Shown piece by piece: positions 18,362 through 27,213 of a DNA stretch of 64,000 nucleotides. Under the pieces are notes generated by a model, which was given only the letters and a program-made list of their open reading frames with translations, was not told where the DNA came from and searched no databases. A program made the translations under genes and the position numbers. Positions within the stretch are counted from its first letter, which is position 1. Each line of letters opens with the position of its first letter. This stretch comes from JAFNAG01 sp963824985 (GTDB lineage Bacteria; Acidobacteriota; UBA6911): assembly GCA_963824985.1 (NCBI GenBank), contig CAWGRQ010000047.1, positions 263,078 through 327,077 on the forward strand. The letters are read 5' to 3'.

Positions 18362-20495
18362 ATGAGACTGATGACTGCGCTTCTCCTCGCCTCACTCGCC
18401 GCCCCGCAGCAGGTCGGCCAGAACGCACCCGTGAAACCGTCCGGACAGGCCACGTTCCGCGCCACGAGCCAGCTCGTGGTCGAGACCATCGTCGTCAGGG
18501 ACAAGAACGGCAATCCGGTCACGGGCCTTACCGACAAGGATTTCACGGTCACCGAAGACGGTGTGCCGCAGACGATCCGGTTTCTCGAATTCCAGAAGCT
18601 GCCGGAGATTCCCGACGCCATGACGGCGATGCCTTCGGGGCGCCCTCAACTCCGTGAGAAGCTGCCGCGCACCCGGATCTCGCCGGAAACGCCGGGCAGC
18701 ATCCGGTACAGCGACCATCGCCTGATGGCGCTCTACTTCGACATGACCGCCATGCCCCCGATGGATCAGATCCGGGCGCTGAACGCCGCCAAGCAGTTCG
18801 TCCAGACCCGGATGACGACCTCGGACCTGATGGCGATCCTGATGTTCTCCGGCGGCGCGGTCCGCGTGCTGGAAGACTTCACCGCCGACCGGGACCGCCT
18901 GCTGAGCACGATCGAAACCATGATCGTGGGGGAAGGCGAAGGGTATGACGAGAATCCCGATGACGCCGCTGCCGCCGACACCGGCGCCGCCTTCGGGCAG
19001 AACGACAGCGAGTTCAACATCTTCAACACCGACCGGCAACTGTCCGCCCTGCAGACGGCGGCCAAGATGCTCGGGACGCTCAGCGAAAAGAAGTCGCTCA
19101 TTTACTTTGCCAGCGGCCTCAGGCTGAACGGCATCGACAATCAGGCCCAGCTGCACGCCACCATCAATGCCGCGATCCGCGCGGGTGTGTCGTTCTGGCC
19201 GATCGATGCCCGCGGCCTGCTGGCGCAGGCTCCCCTGGGCGACGCCACCCGCGGTTCGCCCGGCGGGGCCGGCATGTACAACGGCGCTCTCGCATGTCGG
19301 CGATGCTGACGGGCTTTCAGCGCTCGCAGGACACCCTCTGGACCATGGCCGCAGACACCGGCGGAAAGGCCTTTCTCGACAGCAACGATCTCGTGGCGGG
19401 AATCGTCAAGGCGCAGACAGTCCATCTCGAGCTACTACATCCTCGGCTACTACACGACCAATGAGGCACAGGACGGCAAGTTCCGCCGGATCAGGATCTC
19501 ACTCACGAACGGGCTGGCGGCCGAACTCGATTATCGCCAGGGCTATTACGCCGGCAAGGTGTTCGCGAAATTTACCGCCGCGGACAAGGAACGACAACTC
19601 GAGGAAGCGCTGATGCTGGGCGATCCGATCACGGAACTCACCATCGCGATGGAGATCGACTATTTCCAGTTGAACCGTGCCGAGTACTTCGTGCCGCTGA
19701 CCGTGAAAATCCCGGGGCGCGAACTGGCGCTGGCGCGCCGCGGCGGGTTCGATCACACGCGTCATCGATTTCATCGGCGAGATCAAGGACGAATACGGCA
19801 CCACGATCCAGAACATGCGCGACAAGGTGGACATCAAGTTGAGCGATGCCACCGCCGCGGAACTGGCGAAACGCCCCATTCAGTACGACACCGGTTTCAC
19901 GCTGCTTCCCGGCGGCTACAAGATCAAGTTTCTGGCCCGCGACGCCGAGACCGGGAGAATCGGCACGTTCCAGATGGACTTTCGTGATCCCCAACCTCAA
20001 CAAGGAGGAACAAGCGCATCCCGATCAGCTCGGTGATCCTGAGCAGCCAGCGCGTCGAACCTCCGCGACGCGCTCTACAACGCGACGAAGGAAAAAGACC
20101 GGGAGCGGGTCGAAGTCGCGAATCCGCTGGTGCAGGACGGGCAGAAGCTGATTCCCAGCGTCACGCGGGTGTTCAGGACCGAGCGCGCACCTGTACGTGT
20201 TCCTCCAGGCCTATGACCGCGGAACCGTGAGCAGTCTGCCCCTGGTCGCATTTGTGACTTTCTATCGGGGGCAAACCAAGGCGTTTGAAACGCAACCGCT
20301 TGCGGTGACGGAGCCGCCTGATCCCCAATCAAAGGCCGTGCCGCTTCGATTCAGCCTTCCCTTGGGCAAACTGCCCCCGGGCGAATACATCTGCCAGGTG
20401 ACGGTGCTGAGTCCCGGCGGCCAGAAGGCCTCCTTCTGGCAAGCTCCCGTGATGCTGATCCAGCCGGATCCCTCCGGGACGGTCCGCAACAATTA
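18362..20495 (+). pseudogene. VWFA-related (TIGR03436-like) protein, multiply frameshifted (module A)
   Basis: Starts with a signal peptide (MRLMTALLLASLAAPQ) directly after the receptor stop. The N-terminal block TSQLVVETIVVRDKNG and the VWA-like core (LYFDMTAMPPMDQ, then FVQTRMTTSDLMAILMFSGG) are intact up to about 19290. From there the frame changes about seven times, near 19291, 19420, 19748, 19980, 20012, 20059 and 20187. Most switches look like a single extra base. If repaired it reads through to VMLIQPDPSGTVRNN, about 700 residues, and aligns along its length with the intact paralogue at 31217-33274. Function is unknown: a secreted VWA-type binding protein linked to a TonB-dependent receptor. 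Confidence 0.82.
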
Positions 20496-20516
20496 AGTTT
20501 TTTGCCTTACGGGTGA

Positions 20517-20532
20517 CACCGGCTGCCCGGTG
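20517..20532. terminator. hairpin between convergent genes
   Basis: CACCGG, loop CTGC, CCGGTG forms a perfect 6-bp stem between the end of the VWA pseudogene and the end of the propeller gene. It lacks a downstream T-run in either direction, so a terminator role is inferred only from position. Confidence 0.3.
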
Positions 20533-20539
20533 CATCGCC

Positions 20540-23500
20540 TCAAAAGCCGACCTTGGAAGAGTATCCGGGGATTACCGGAATCGATGAGAAAAGACCCTGG
20601 TTTTGCACAAGGGCCACGATGGCAAAAGTTGCCCCGTCTTGCCCAATCAGGACCGCCGTGCCGGCGAATTTCCGCGCCGCTTTGGGATCTTCATAGAAAA
20701 ACCTGGCGGATTGACTCCAGGGGCCGAGGGTTATGGGACTCAGGGCGGTCACGGTTGTGCCGTCCGAACTGACCTCCAGGACCTTGATGGTTATCGCTTT
20801 GTCGCTGGAATTGGCTACCGCGTATCCTGTGAAGCGACTTTGATTCACATCGTCGTCGACCGGGATGGTAACTCCCGCCAGCATCGGGGCCGAGAGCACT
20901 CCAACGGTCGTCTGCAGAAAGCCTGTGCCGTTCACCAACTGGAAGTTGGCAACTCCCGCAGGCATTCCGCCGGAGCTTTCGATGCGAGCCCAGCCCGTGG
21001 CGACCGGATCGCCTGCATTCCTGGATGACGCCGTGACAAACTGTGCCCCGCCCGGCGGTATGAGGATCGAGGTAGACGCACCGGCAATGCCTCCGGTTGG
21101 TGCCGAAAGGACTACGTTCAGCGGCTCTCCCTTCGGATCGGTCAGAATCAAGCGGCCGGCGACCTGCGTGCTCCCGGTGTTCAGGAAACTGAACGCCGTA
21201 GTATATCCGCCGCCGACTGCGACCTGGGGGAACAGGGCGGTCGTGGTCACACTACTCTCTCCGCTCGCCAGACTAGACGGCCGGGCTGTCATTGACATCG
21301 TCGAAATCCCGGCGCCGGGGACATCCGGCGCCTTGGATGGGATCACCGGGATCGTCGTAAATTGGCCCTGATTTTGATTCAGCGCCGTGGCCACGAATTG
21401 TTTCCCTCCTTGTGCAGTCAAGACCAAAGAGCCCGCGAAATCCGACGTCAAGGGCAGGTATTCATGAATGAATCGGGCTATCTGTCTCTGAGGTCCGAGA
21501 GGATTGAGTTCCGCCGGGCTGATTGCGCCCAGCAGGCTGCCGTCCTGCCGCACGACGGTTAATTTTACGTTGATGTCCTCGTTGTTTAAGTTCGCAACGG
21601 CAAATCCCGTGTAATGGTTGAAGACTGCTGAATTGTCGATTGGGATGGTTGCCGCAGCCACGGGATCCGACGAAATAACACCCGCGCTGGCTTTGAGAAG
21701 GCCCAGCTCGTTCAATCGGAATGTCGCCACGCCACTCAGTGTCCCACCATAACCGTCGACTCGAGCCCAACCGCTCCTGATTCCCTCACTCGGGCCAAGC
21801 CCGGAAGCCGTGACGTACTGAACGCCTCCCGAGGGGACAAGAAGGTGCGCGGATGCGGCCGGGATCTCGTTCATGGCGCCGGGGGAGGCAGGGAGAACCG
21901 CTGAACTCGTGAGCGCGGCGGTAAGAGGCTTCCCGTCCTTATCGGTCAGGCTCAGATCCCCTTCAGCTGCTTCGCTGCCGGTATTGACAAAGGCAAAGAG
22001 TGTGGCGTAGCCGCCACCAACAACCGCATGGGCAAAAGACGTCGAGATGACGGAATGCAAATCGATTACTTTTTCAATCCGCCTGGCATTTACATCGACT
22101 ACCGAAATGTTGTCTGACCGGCTATTCAACACGAAAATCCTGCTGCAATCGTCATTGGCATAGGCATACCAGGGGAAAAATCCCTGCAACGGAATGACCT
22201 GTGACAGAAACCGGCCATTCGTCAAATCGTAAATGCTCACGAAGGCGCGGTCCAGATGGACCATATAGAGCAAATTTTCCCGCGGCTGGTAAATCAACGC
22301 GATGGCATTGACATAAACAAACGATCTCTCGTCAAGCCCGAGTGCTGATGCGACCTCCTTCAAATAAATGACCTTCTTGATTACATCACTATCCGTATCA
22401 ATGGCCAGAACGACGTTTGTGCCTCCGACGAACAGTGTATGAGAACCGGGGTCGTAAGCATAGGGATAGTAGGGTCCAGCAGATATTCCATCCGTGGGGT
22501 TTGAAGAAGGGGGGAAAGAAAGGGTCTTATGAATGGTAAAGTTATCGGTCCTGATTACATGTATGGTTATGGCGCCGCTCCAGTACCCGCCCAGAGCATA
22601 TATTTTCGATCCGCCAGGCAGCTCAAAGGGTCTTTGTTCGAAACTTCCGCCTTCGAGAATCAGGCGAGCCTCAACCTTGAAGTCCGTCCTGTTTATCGCG
22701 AGGAAGATGTTCGGCGAATAGCCCGAAGGGCCATTCGCAACTGAGTAGATCCGCTTTTGGTCCTCGGAAAGAATGAAACGCCATAGTGAGGTATCAGGTG
22801 GCAGCCAGTGATTAGCCAGGAGTTCCATCGTCGATGTGTCCACTTCGAGAAACGATTCACCCTGGCAAATGAGCATCTTCCCCGCATCATCGATCGCGGA
22901 ATCGTAATTATAGGCATCCGCTCGAATCGCGGGCAGTCGGGTCATTCGTTTAACACTTGCATTATCCAGGTCTAATTCATAGGCGTTGGGGCTCTTATGG
23001 ATAAGGACGTAGCCGCTGGATTTCCCGGGATGCCTCGCGAAGAAATGGGGTCGCAGATCTTCCCGGCCGAATACCAGGCTGCCCGCAAGGATTGAGTCGT
23101 TCAGATCGATCCTGAAGATCGCGTTGGCGTCATTACTGACGCCGTATAAGAAATGAGAATCCGACGGATCCAGCTGAAGACTTCTTATCTCTCCGAATGG
23201 GGCGTTGTACTTGGTTCTGCCCAATTGGATTGCAGCCCGCACCGTGTCTGTCTGCGTATCGATGACGATGGTGTTTTTGCCTCCTCTATAGTCGTAGGCA
23301 ACTCCGATATAGACGGACCGGCTGTCCGGGCTCACCTCCACTGAATTGGGGCCGCCGTCGATGGGAATCGACGTCTGTTCCCACCGTCTCAGGTCGACCG
23401 CATAGACATTTCCATAACCGTTACCGTCGGGATAAAAGCCGCCGTAATTGGCGGCGTACAACTTCGACTCATCAGGAAGGACATTGAAATCCCAAATATC

Positions 23501-24241
23501 CCCCTGCTTGGGAATGTAGAGGGTGCGGAGCCAGGTCTTGGTGTCAGGGCTGTAGAGGCCCAATTTATGGGGCGCTCCCGGACCTTCCTGGGTAAAAACA
23601 TACCATTTCCCCGGGTACGAATTGCTCTCCCGGATTTGATTGAATCCAATGCTCAGGTCCGTGAATTCGGTTACTTCATAGGTGTCGGTGTTTACGAATC
23701 TTACCGTGTTCCCATCCCAGAGCAGGAGACGACCGTCCCGGGTTCGAATCATGCCGTTACATGCAATCTGCTCGATCGAATGCATAAGGGATAGTGTTTG
23801 GGTGTCGAGCACGAGCAATTTCTTCCAGGAGCCGACGTGCACAAAGAGCTTTCTGTCACTCGCATCCAGCGCGATTCGATAGGATTGCAGAGGAAAATAA
23901 TCGGAAAGATTTTCGACCGCCTCAACGGTGAGATCGGGCAAATGAACCTTAAAAACGGTATCGGACAGGTGAAACCCGATGAAGGCGTGTTTTCCATCCT
24001 TGGTGACGGCGATGCAGGTTGGCCCCATCCCTTGGGTCGCTTTGGGAGCGCCCTGGACTTCGAAGGCATTCATCCGTGGTATTTGCCGCGCCGCGATCAG
24101 TTCGTGCACACTCGAAGATCCGGGGAGGAAATGCAGCTGCGGATTATGGGGCGAATGGGAACTCCCCACGTTTCGGCCTATGAACAGGATTGTGATGATT
24201 GAAAGCATGGAGGCAACTCGCACGGCCGGGTTGGTGCTCAT
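20540..24241 (-). CDS. large secreted YncE-like beta-propeller protein with two C-terminal repeats
   Basis: 1233 residues. The N-terminus has a hydrophobic export signal (RVASMLSIITILFIG). Residues about 45-780 show repeated propeller-type blades (for example GKHAFIGFHLSDTVFKVHLP, ALDASDRKLFVHVGSWKKLL and EVSPDSRSVYIGVAYDYRGG), as in YncE/WD40-like surface proteins. The last 450 residues are two homologous units of about 210-220 residues. Each starts with VGGGY.T.F.F.NTGS, passes GGxQ(Y/F)VTAS and SGWAR(V/I), and ends NQGxF(T/S)(T/S)IPVIP. The units resemble secreted IgG-like repeats of Acidobacteria. No enzymatic motif is visible, so it is probably a surface or extracellular binding protein. 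It converges with the module A VWA gene. Confidence 0.8.
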   Translation of the reverse strand: MSTNPAVRVASMLSIITILFIGRNVGSSHSPHNPQLHFLPGSSSVHELIAARQIPRMNAFEVQGAPKATQGMGPTCIAVTKDGKHAFIGFHLSDTVFKVHLPDLTVEAVENLSDYFPLQSYRIALDASDRKLFVHVGSWKKLLVLDTQTLSLMHSIEQIACNGMIRTRDGRLLLWDGNTVRFVNTDTYEVTEFTDLSIGFNQIRESNSYPGKWYVFTQEGPGAPHKLGLYSPDTKTWLRTLYIPKQGDIWDFNVLPDESKLYAANYGGFYPDGNGYGNVYAVDLRRWEQTSIPIDGGPNSVEVSPDSRSVYIGVAYDYRGGKNTIVIDTQTDTVRAAIQLGRTKYNAPFGEIRSLQLDPSDSHFLYGVSNDANAIFRIDLNDSILAGSLVFGREDLRPHFFARHPGKSSGYVLIHKSPNAYELDLDNASVKRMTRLPAIRADAYNYDSAIDDAGKMLICQGESFLEVDTSTMELLANHWLPPDTSLWRFILSEDQKRIYSVANGPSGYSPNIFLAINRTDFKVEARLILEGGSFEQRPFELPGGSKIYALGGYWSGAITIHVIRTDNFTIHKTLSFPPSSNPTDGISAGPYYPYAYDPGSHTLFVGGTNVVLAIDTDSDVIKKVIYLKEVASALGLDERSFVYVNAIALIYQPRENLLYMVHLDRAFVSIYDLTNGRFLSQVIPLQGFFPWYAYANDDCSRIFVLNSRSDNISVVDVNARRIEKVIDLHSVISTSFAHAVVGGGYATLFAFVNTGSEAAEGDLSLTDKDGKPLTAALTSSAVLPASPGAMNEIPAASAHLLVPSGGVQYVTASGLGPSEGIRSGWARVDGYGGTLSGVATFRLNELGLLKASAGVISSDPVAAATIPIDNSAVFNHYTGFAVANLNNEDINVKLTVVRQDGSLLGAISPAELNPLGPQRQIARFIHEYLPLTSDFAGSLVLTAQGGKQFVATALNQNQGQFTTIPVIPSKAPDVPGAGISTMSMTARPSSLASGESSVTTTALFPQVAVGGGYTTAFSFLNTGSTQVAGRLILTDPKGEPLNVVLSAPTGGIAGASTSILIPPGGAQFVTASSRNAGDPVATGWARIESSGGMPAGVANFQLVNGTGFLQTTVGVLSAPMLAGVTIPVDDDVNQSRFTGYAVANSSDKAITIKVLEVSSDGTTVTALSPITLGPWSQSARFFYEDPKAARKFAGTAVLIGQDGATFAIVALVQNQGLFSSIPVIPGYSSKVGF

Positions 24242-24876
24242 AGTTTCCCTACCCGCTCAGGCTGGAAGAGTCTCTCAGGCTCCTGGATTGTTCGCGAGTG
24301 GACAACAATGAATGACTGCCGCGATCTTCACAAGAGTTACAAAAGGGAACCACTCTTCGTGTCCAGACATGGGAGTTCCTTTATATGCGTTTCCATGTGA
24401 GAGCACAAGGAGTAATCCGCAGCGGAGTTCAGCCGAGCCTCACCTGGCTCAAGGTTTGCGTTGGTCAGCTGGGATCTTCGCATAGCACCATTCAACCAAT
24501 CAGGAATCGTGTATCTGTTTAGCCCTGTTGTCAGAGACCGAAAAAAAACGCCACGGATTTCACGGATTCCACAGATTTTATGAAGGCACTACCAAAAGGT
24601 GGTGTTTCTTGCAGCCCCCAGGAGGCAGGCAAAAACGATGACATCATTTGGTGCGCGTCGTTACGCGCATGCCCCATGCATTCGAATTCGTGGGATCCGT
24701 GGCTGCTTTTGAAGGAGCTAAACAATTACGGAATCGTTGGCCGGTGTGAGCGCCATCCAGCAGATCAGATGGATCTCACCGGATTCAATAGGTGGAAGCG
24801 GGTCTGGTGCTCGGAATGGCTCGGCCCCGATACGCTCGATCCCCTCAATCAGGAAACGGGCCGATTCCCCGATTGT
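24242..24876. other. long intergenic stretch with dispersed-repeat sequence
   Basis: No convincing gene is seen apart from a weak minus-strand reading frame at its right end. Near 24540-24580 a CCACGGATTTCACGGATTCC type sequence occurs, similar to sequence near 52873 and 12050, which looks like a dispersed non-coding repeat. The composition is less GC-rich than the flanking genes. Confidence 0.5.
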
Positions 24877-24933
24877 TGTAGCGTTTGACACTACATTACC
24901 CGGGGCGCTATACTGATTCAGTGACACGGGCAA
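24718..24933 (-). CDS. small hypothetical protein, doubtful
   Basis: A 71-codon frame, divergent from brnT and overlapping its start. Part of it reads like protein (SNATTIGESARFLIEGIERI, then a segment ending WMALTPANDSVIV), but I recognise no family. It covers the brnT promoter on the other strand, which argues against it. It could be a remnant of a degraded gene. Confidence 0.2.
   Translation of the reverse strand: MPVSLNQYSAPGNVVSNATTIGESARFLIEGIERIGAEPFRAPDPLPPIESGEIHLICWMALTPANDSVIV
24877..24914 (+). promoter_or_regulatory. brnT promoter with overlapping dyad
   Basis: TTGACA (24885-24890), an 18-base spacer and TATACT (24909-24914) form a good sigma-70-type promoter. An inverted repeat TGTAG-N9-CTACA (24877-24895) covers the -35 box and is a plausible operator for autoregulation by the antitoxin. 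The toxin start codon GTG follows only 6 bases after the -10 box, so the transcript would be almost leaderless. Confidence 0.55.
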
Positions 24934-25208
24934 TTGAGTTTGATTGGGATCAATGGAATGTCCAGAAGAACGAGGTAAAGCACGGAGTCAGCCGGCTGGA
25001 AGCCGAGAGCGCCTTCCACGACCCTCATTACCTCCTGTTCCAGGACCTCGATCATTCTACCCCCCGGGAAGCGCGCTATCTTCTCTATGGCAGGAGCCTG
25101 GAAAACCGGGTACTGACGGTGGGATTCACGTTGCGCGGCACGCGCATTCGGGTCATTACAGCCAGGCCCGCTTCACGAAAGGAGCGACGGATCTATGAAG
25201 AGGAATAA
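24921..25208 (+). CDS. brnT: BrnT family type II toxin
   Basis: This 95-residue protein matches the BrnT ribonuclease toxin pattern: FDWDQWNVQKNEVKHGVS near the N-terminus (KHGV block), SAFHDPHYLLFQDLDHS, then a glycine-turn strand LLYGRSLENRVLTVGFTLRG and the C-terminal RVITARPASRKERRIYE (R-x-x-x-A-R and ER-Y block). Members cleave mRNA to stop translation and are held inactive by an adjacent antitoxin. I chose GTG at 24921 because the pattern begins five residues later. There is no room for a Shine-Dalgarno downstream of the promoter, so leaderless translation is likely. It overlaps the antitoxin by 14 bases. Confidence 0.85.
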   Translation: MTRAIEFDWDQWNVQKNEVKHGVSRLEAESAFHDPHYLLFQDLDHSTPREARYLLYGRSLENRVLTVGFTLRGTRIRVITARPASRKERRIYEEE

Positions 25209-25482
25209 GACCAAACGGCACAAAGCTCCCCGCATGATTGCAGATTATGATGCAGTGGAAACCTCCGGCATGATTGATCGGTCAAAACCGTTGAAATACG
25301 AAGACCTCGGGCTCCAGTTGCCTGAGCCCCCCCCGACGCAGGTGATATCGATCAGGCTCCCTTCTGCGCTTTTGAATAATCTCCGTGCCATCAGTTCGGA
25401 GACCGATATTCCCTATCAGGCACTGATCAAGCTCTTCCTTTCGGACTCGGTGGCCAAATTCAAAAAGAAGTCCGTCGCCTGA
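25195..25482 (+). CDS. CopG/BrnA-type antitoxin
   Basis: This 95-residue partner of BrnT has an N-terminal basic stretch (KRNKTKRHKAP), a linker DRSKPLKYEDLGLQLPEPPP and a ribbon-helix-helix-like C-terminus. The latter (QVISIRLPSALLNNLRAIS, then DIPYQALIKLFLSDSV) matches CopG-type antitoxins. It should bind the toxin and the brnT operator. From codon 18 onward its DNA belongs to the 385-bp repeat that recurs at 26829-27213, where a second, 5'-truncated copy of this gene lies. Confidence 0.8.
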   Translation: MKRNKTKRHKAPRMIADYDAVETSGMIDRSKPLKYEDLGLQLPEPPPTQVISIRLPSALLNNLRAISSETDIPYQALIKLFLSDSVAKFKKKSVA

Positions 25483-25630
25483 ACCAGGCCCCGAATTCAC
25501 GTTTTGGAATCAGGGCTGGGAGCGCACCGGCTGATAATCATACGGCTCGAGCGAGAAACTTCCCCGCCCCTGGGTCAAGGAACGCAACTGGGTCGAATAC
25601 CCGAACATGTCGGCCAGCGGGACCAGCGCG
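25246..25630. repeat. 385-bp direct repeat, copy 1 (antitoxin 3' part plus fusA 3' end)
   Basis: Begins at TATGATGCAGTGGAA inside the antitoxin and ends at GACCAGCGCG inside a fusA 3' fragment. Copy 2 at 26829-27213 is the same length, with about 18 mismatches by eye and no indel. The IS1-like element lies exactly between the two copies. Confidence 0.85.
25510..25630 (-). pseudogene. fusA 3'-end fragment
   Basis: The last 40 or so codons of elongation factor G, in the copy-1 repeat. They match the 3' end of the complete fusA gene at 27093-29144 apart from scattered substitutions. The fragment is cut by the left end of the IS1-like element at 25630, with no start and no upstream part. Confidence 0.8.
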
Positions 25631-26828
25631 GTACTCCCGCCATCAATTGTTGGTAGCCCAACCGTAACTTGCGTGTGTGGTAGAGTTTGAGACTCAATTA
25701 TAATCCATAAGTTCTATCGTCGACAGGATCCAAGAACCATGAGGAGTCTCAGATGTACGAACCCCCAATGCCCGCTGTCGGGGAAAGCCTGTGCCGGAAA
25801 CCTCATCCGCCACGGCTTCTATAAAACCACTTGGGGAAAGCGTCGCTGATACGGGTGCCGGATTTGCGGGAAGACTTTCTGCTTGAATGTGGGCACGGCC
25901 TACTATCGGCTCCAACATCGTCGCACAACCTTTGACGAGGTCGCCAGCCTCAGCGTCGAAGGCCTGAACAAATCCGCAATTGCTCGAGTAAAGGGAATCG
26001 GCTGGAATCCCGTCGATCGCTGGCTCAAAAGAGCCGCCGACTCTTGTCGTCGGTTCAAAGATCACAAAATATCGGGATTCACTGTTGCCGAGCTTCAGGC
26101 AGACGAAATTCGCACAATTGTTGGCGGCAAGCACCAGCCGATCTGGGTCTTCGCTGTGATCGAGGTCTGGTCTCGGCTTTGGTTTTCGACAGTTGTCGGG
26201 AGACGAAGTTACCGAAACCCGCTGGCCATCTTACGAAACGTATCCAGCCGAATGAATATCGAACTAGTTCCTCTGATCGCCACGGACGGATTCGATTTCT
26301 ACGCAAAAGTAATCCGGCGCGTGTCTGGACTGGCATGTCTCTATGGTCAGGTCATCAAGACGCGCAGGAACGATCGCATCATCAAGGTTGAGAGGAGAGC
26401 GGTGATCGGCGCCGTGTGGCGGTTGGAAGAGGCGTTGCGTAACTCCGAGGATTCTTCAAAGCTGAACACGTCGTTCATTGAACGGCTGAATCTCACAATC
26501 CGACAGGGCTCAGCGTATCTTTGCCGGCGGACGATCTGTCACGCGCGATGACAGGAGCGTCTCGAGGATCATCTCGAATTGCTTCGCCGCCACTACAACT
26601 TCGTTAGGCCTCACAGGGCACTGAAATTCGGACGAGAGGTCAGGACACAGGCAATGCAGGCGGGATTGACCTCCAGGCGGCTGACGTTCAGGGAGATCTT
26701 CTCCTCGACTATGCATTTTCTGGTGCGCAAAATGTCATGGTCGTATTCTTCGACTCCGCCTTGTCGGTCAATGTGGACGATTCGCACCTTTCAATGGCAG
26801 CGTAGCAACACTTGATGGCGGAAGCACC
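25630..26828 (+). mobile_element. IS1-like insertion sequence, about 1.2 kb, decayed
   Basis: Imperfect terminal inverted repeats: the left end reads GGTACTCCCGCCATCAATTG and the reverse complement of the right end reads GGTGCTTCCGCCATCAAGTG. These are followed by TTGGTAG and TTGCTAC respectively. The element carries one transposase frame with two stops. No short target duplication is visible; instead the element is bracketed by the 385-bp direct repeats. This suggests that it now marks the junction of a tandem duplication. Confidence 0.75.
25739..26815 (+). pseudogene. IS1-like DDE transposase with two in-frame TGA codons
   Basis: Read in one frame this is about 358 codons. An N-terminal zinc-finger part (CTNPQCPLSG, then YGCRICGKTF) and an HTH-like region (GLNKSAIARVKGIGWNPVDRW) are followed by an IS1-type DDE core: LQADEIRTIVGGKHQPIWVFA, then LIATDGFDFYAKVI, then NTSFIERLNLTIRQGSAYL with the catalytic Glu. 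The frame is interrupted by TGA at 25847 and 26549. Both fall where Arg (CGA) is expected, so each can be explained by a single C to T change. The element is therefore probably immobile. Confidence 0.8.
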
Positions 26829-27065
26829 TATGATGCGGTGGAAACTTCCGGCATGATTGACCGGTCAAAACCGTTGAAATACCAAGACCTCGGGCTCCAG
26901 TTGCCTGAGTCCCCCCCGACGCAGGTGATATCAATCAGGCTCCCTTCCGCGCTTTTGAATAATCTCCGTACCATCAGTTCGGAGACCGATATTCCCTATC
27001 AGGCACTGATCAAGCTCTTCCTTTCGGACTCGGTGGCCAAATTCAAAAAGAAGTCCATCGCCTGA
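26829..27065 (+). pseudogene. 5'-truncated CopG/BrnA-type antitoxin copy
   Basis: Codons 18 to the end of the antitoxin, beginning at the IS junction. The frame is open, and a GTG at 26838 could start translation to give a 75-residue protein (ETSGMIDRSKPLKYQDLGLQ onward) that keeps the whole ribbon-helix-helix part. It lacks the basic N-terminus and the native promoter and toxin partner. Confidence 0.7.
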
Positions 27066-27213
27066 ACCAGGCTTTGAATTCACGTTTTGGAATCAGGGCT
27101 GGGAGCGCACCGGCTGATAATCGTACGGCTCGAGCGAGAAACCTCCCCGCCCCTGGGTCAAGGAACGCAATTGCGTCGAATACCCGAACATGTTGGCCAG
27201 CGGAACCAGCGCG
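26829..27213. repeat. 385-bp direct repeat, copy 2
   Basis: Starts immediately after the right end of the IS1-like element at TATGATGCGGTGG and runs into the intact fusA 3' end. See copy 1 at 25246-25630, to which it is about 95 percent identical by eye. Confidence 0.85.
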
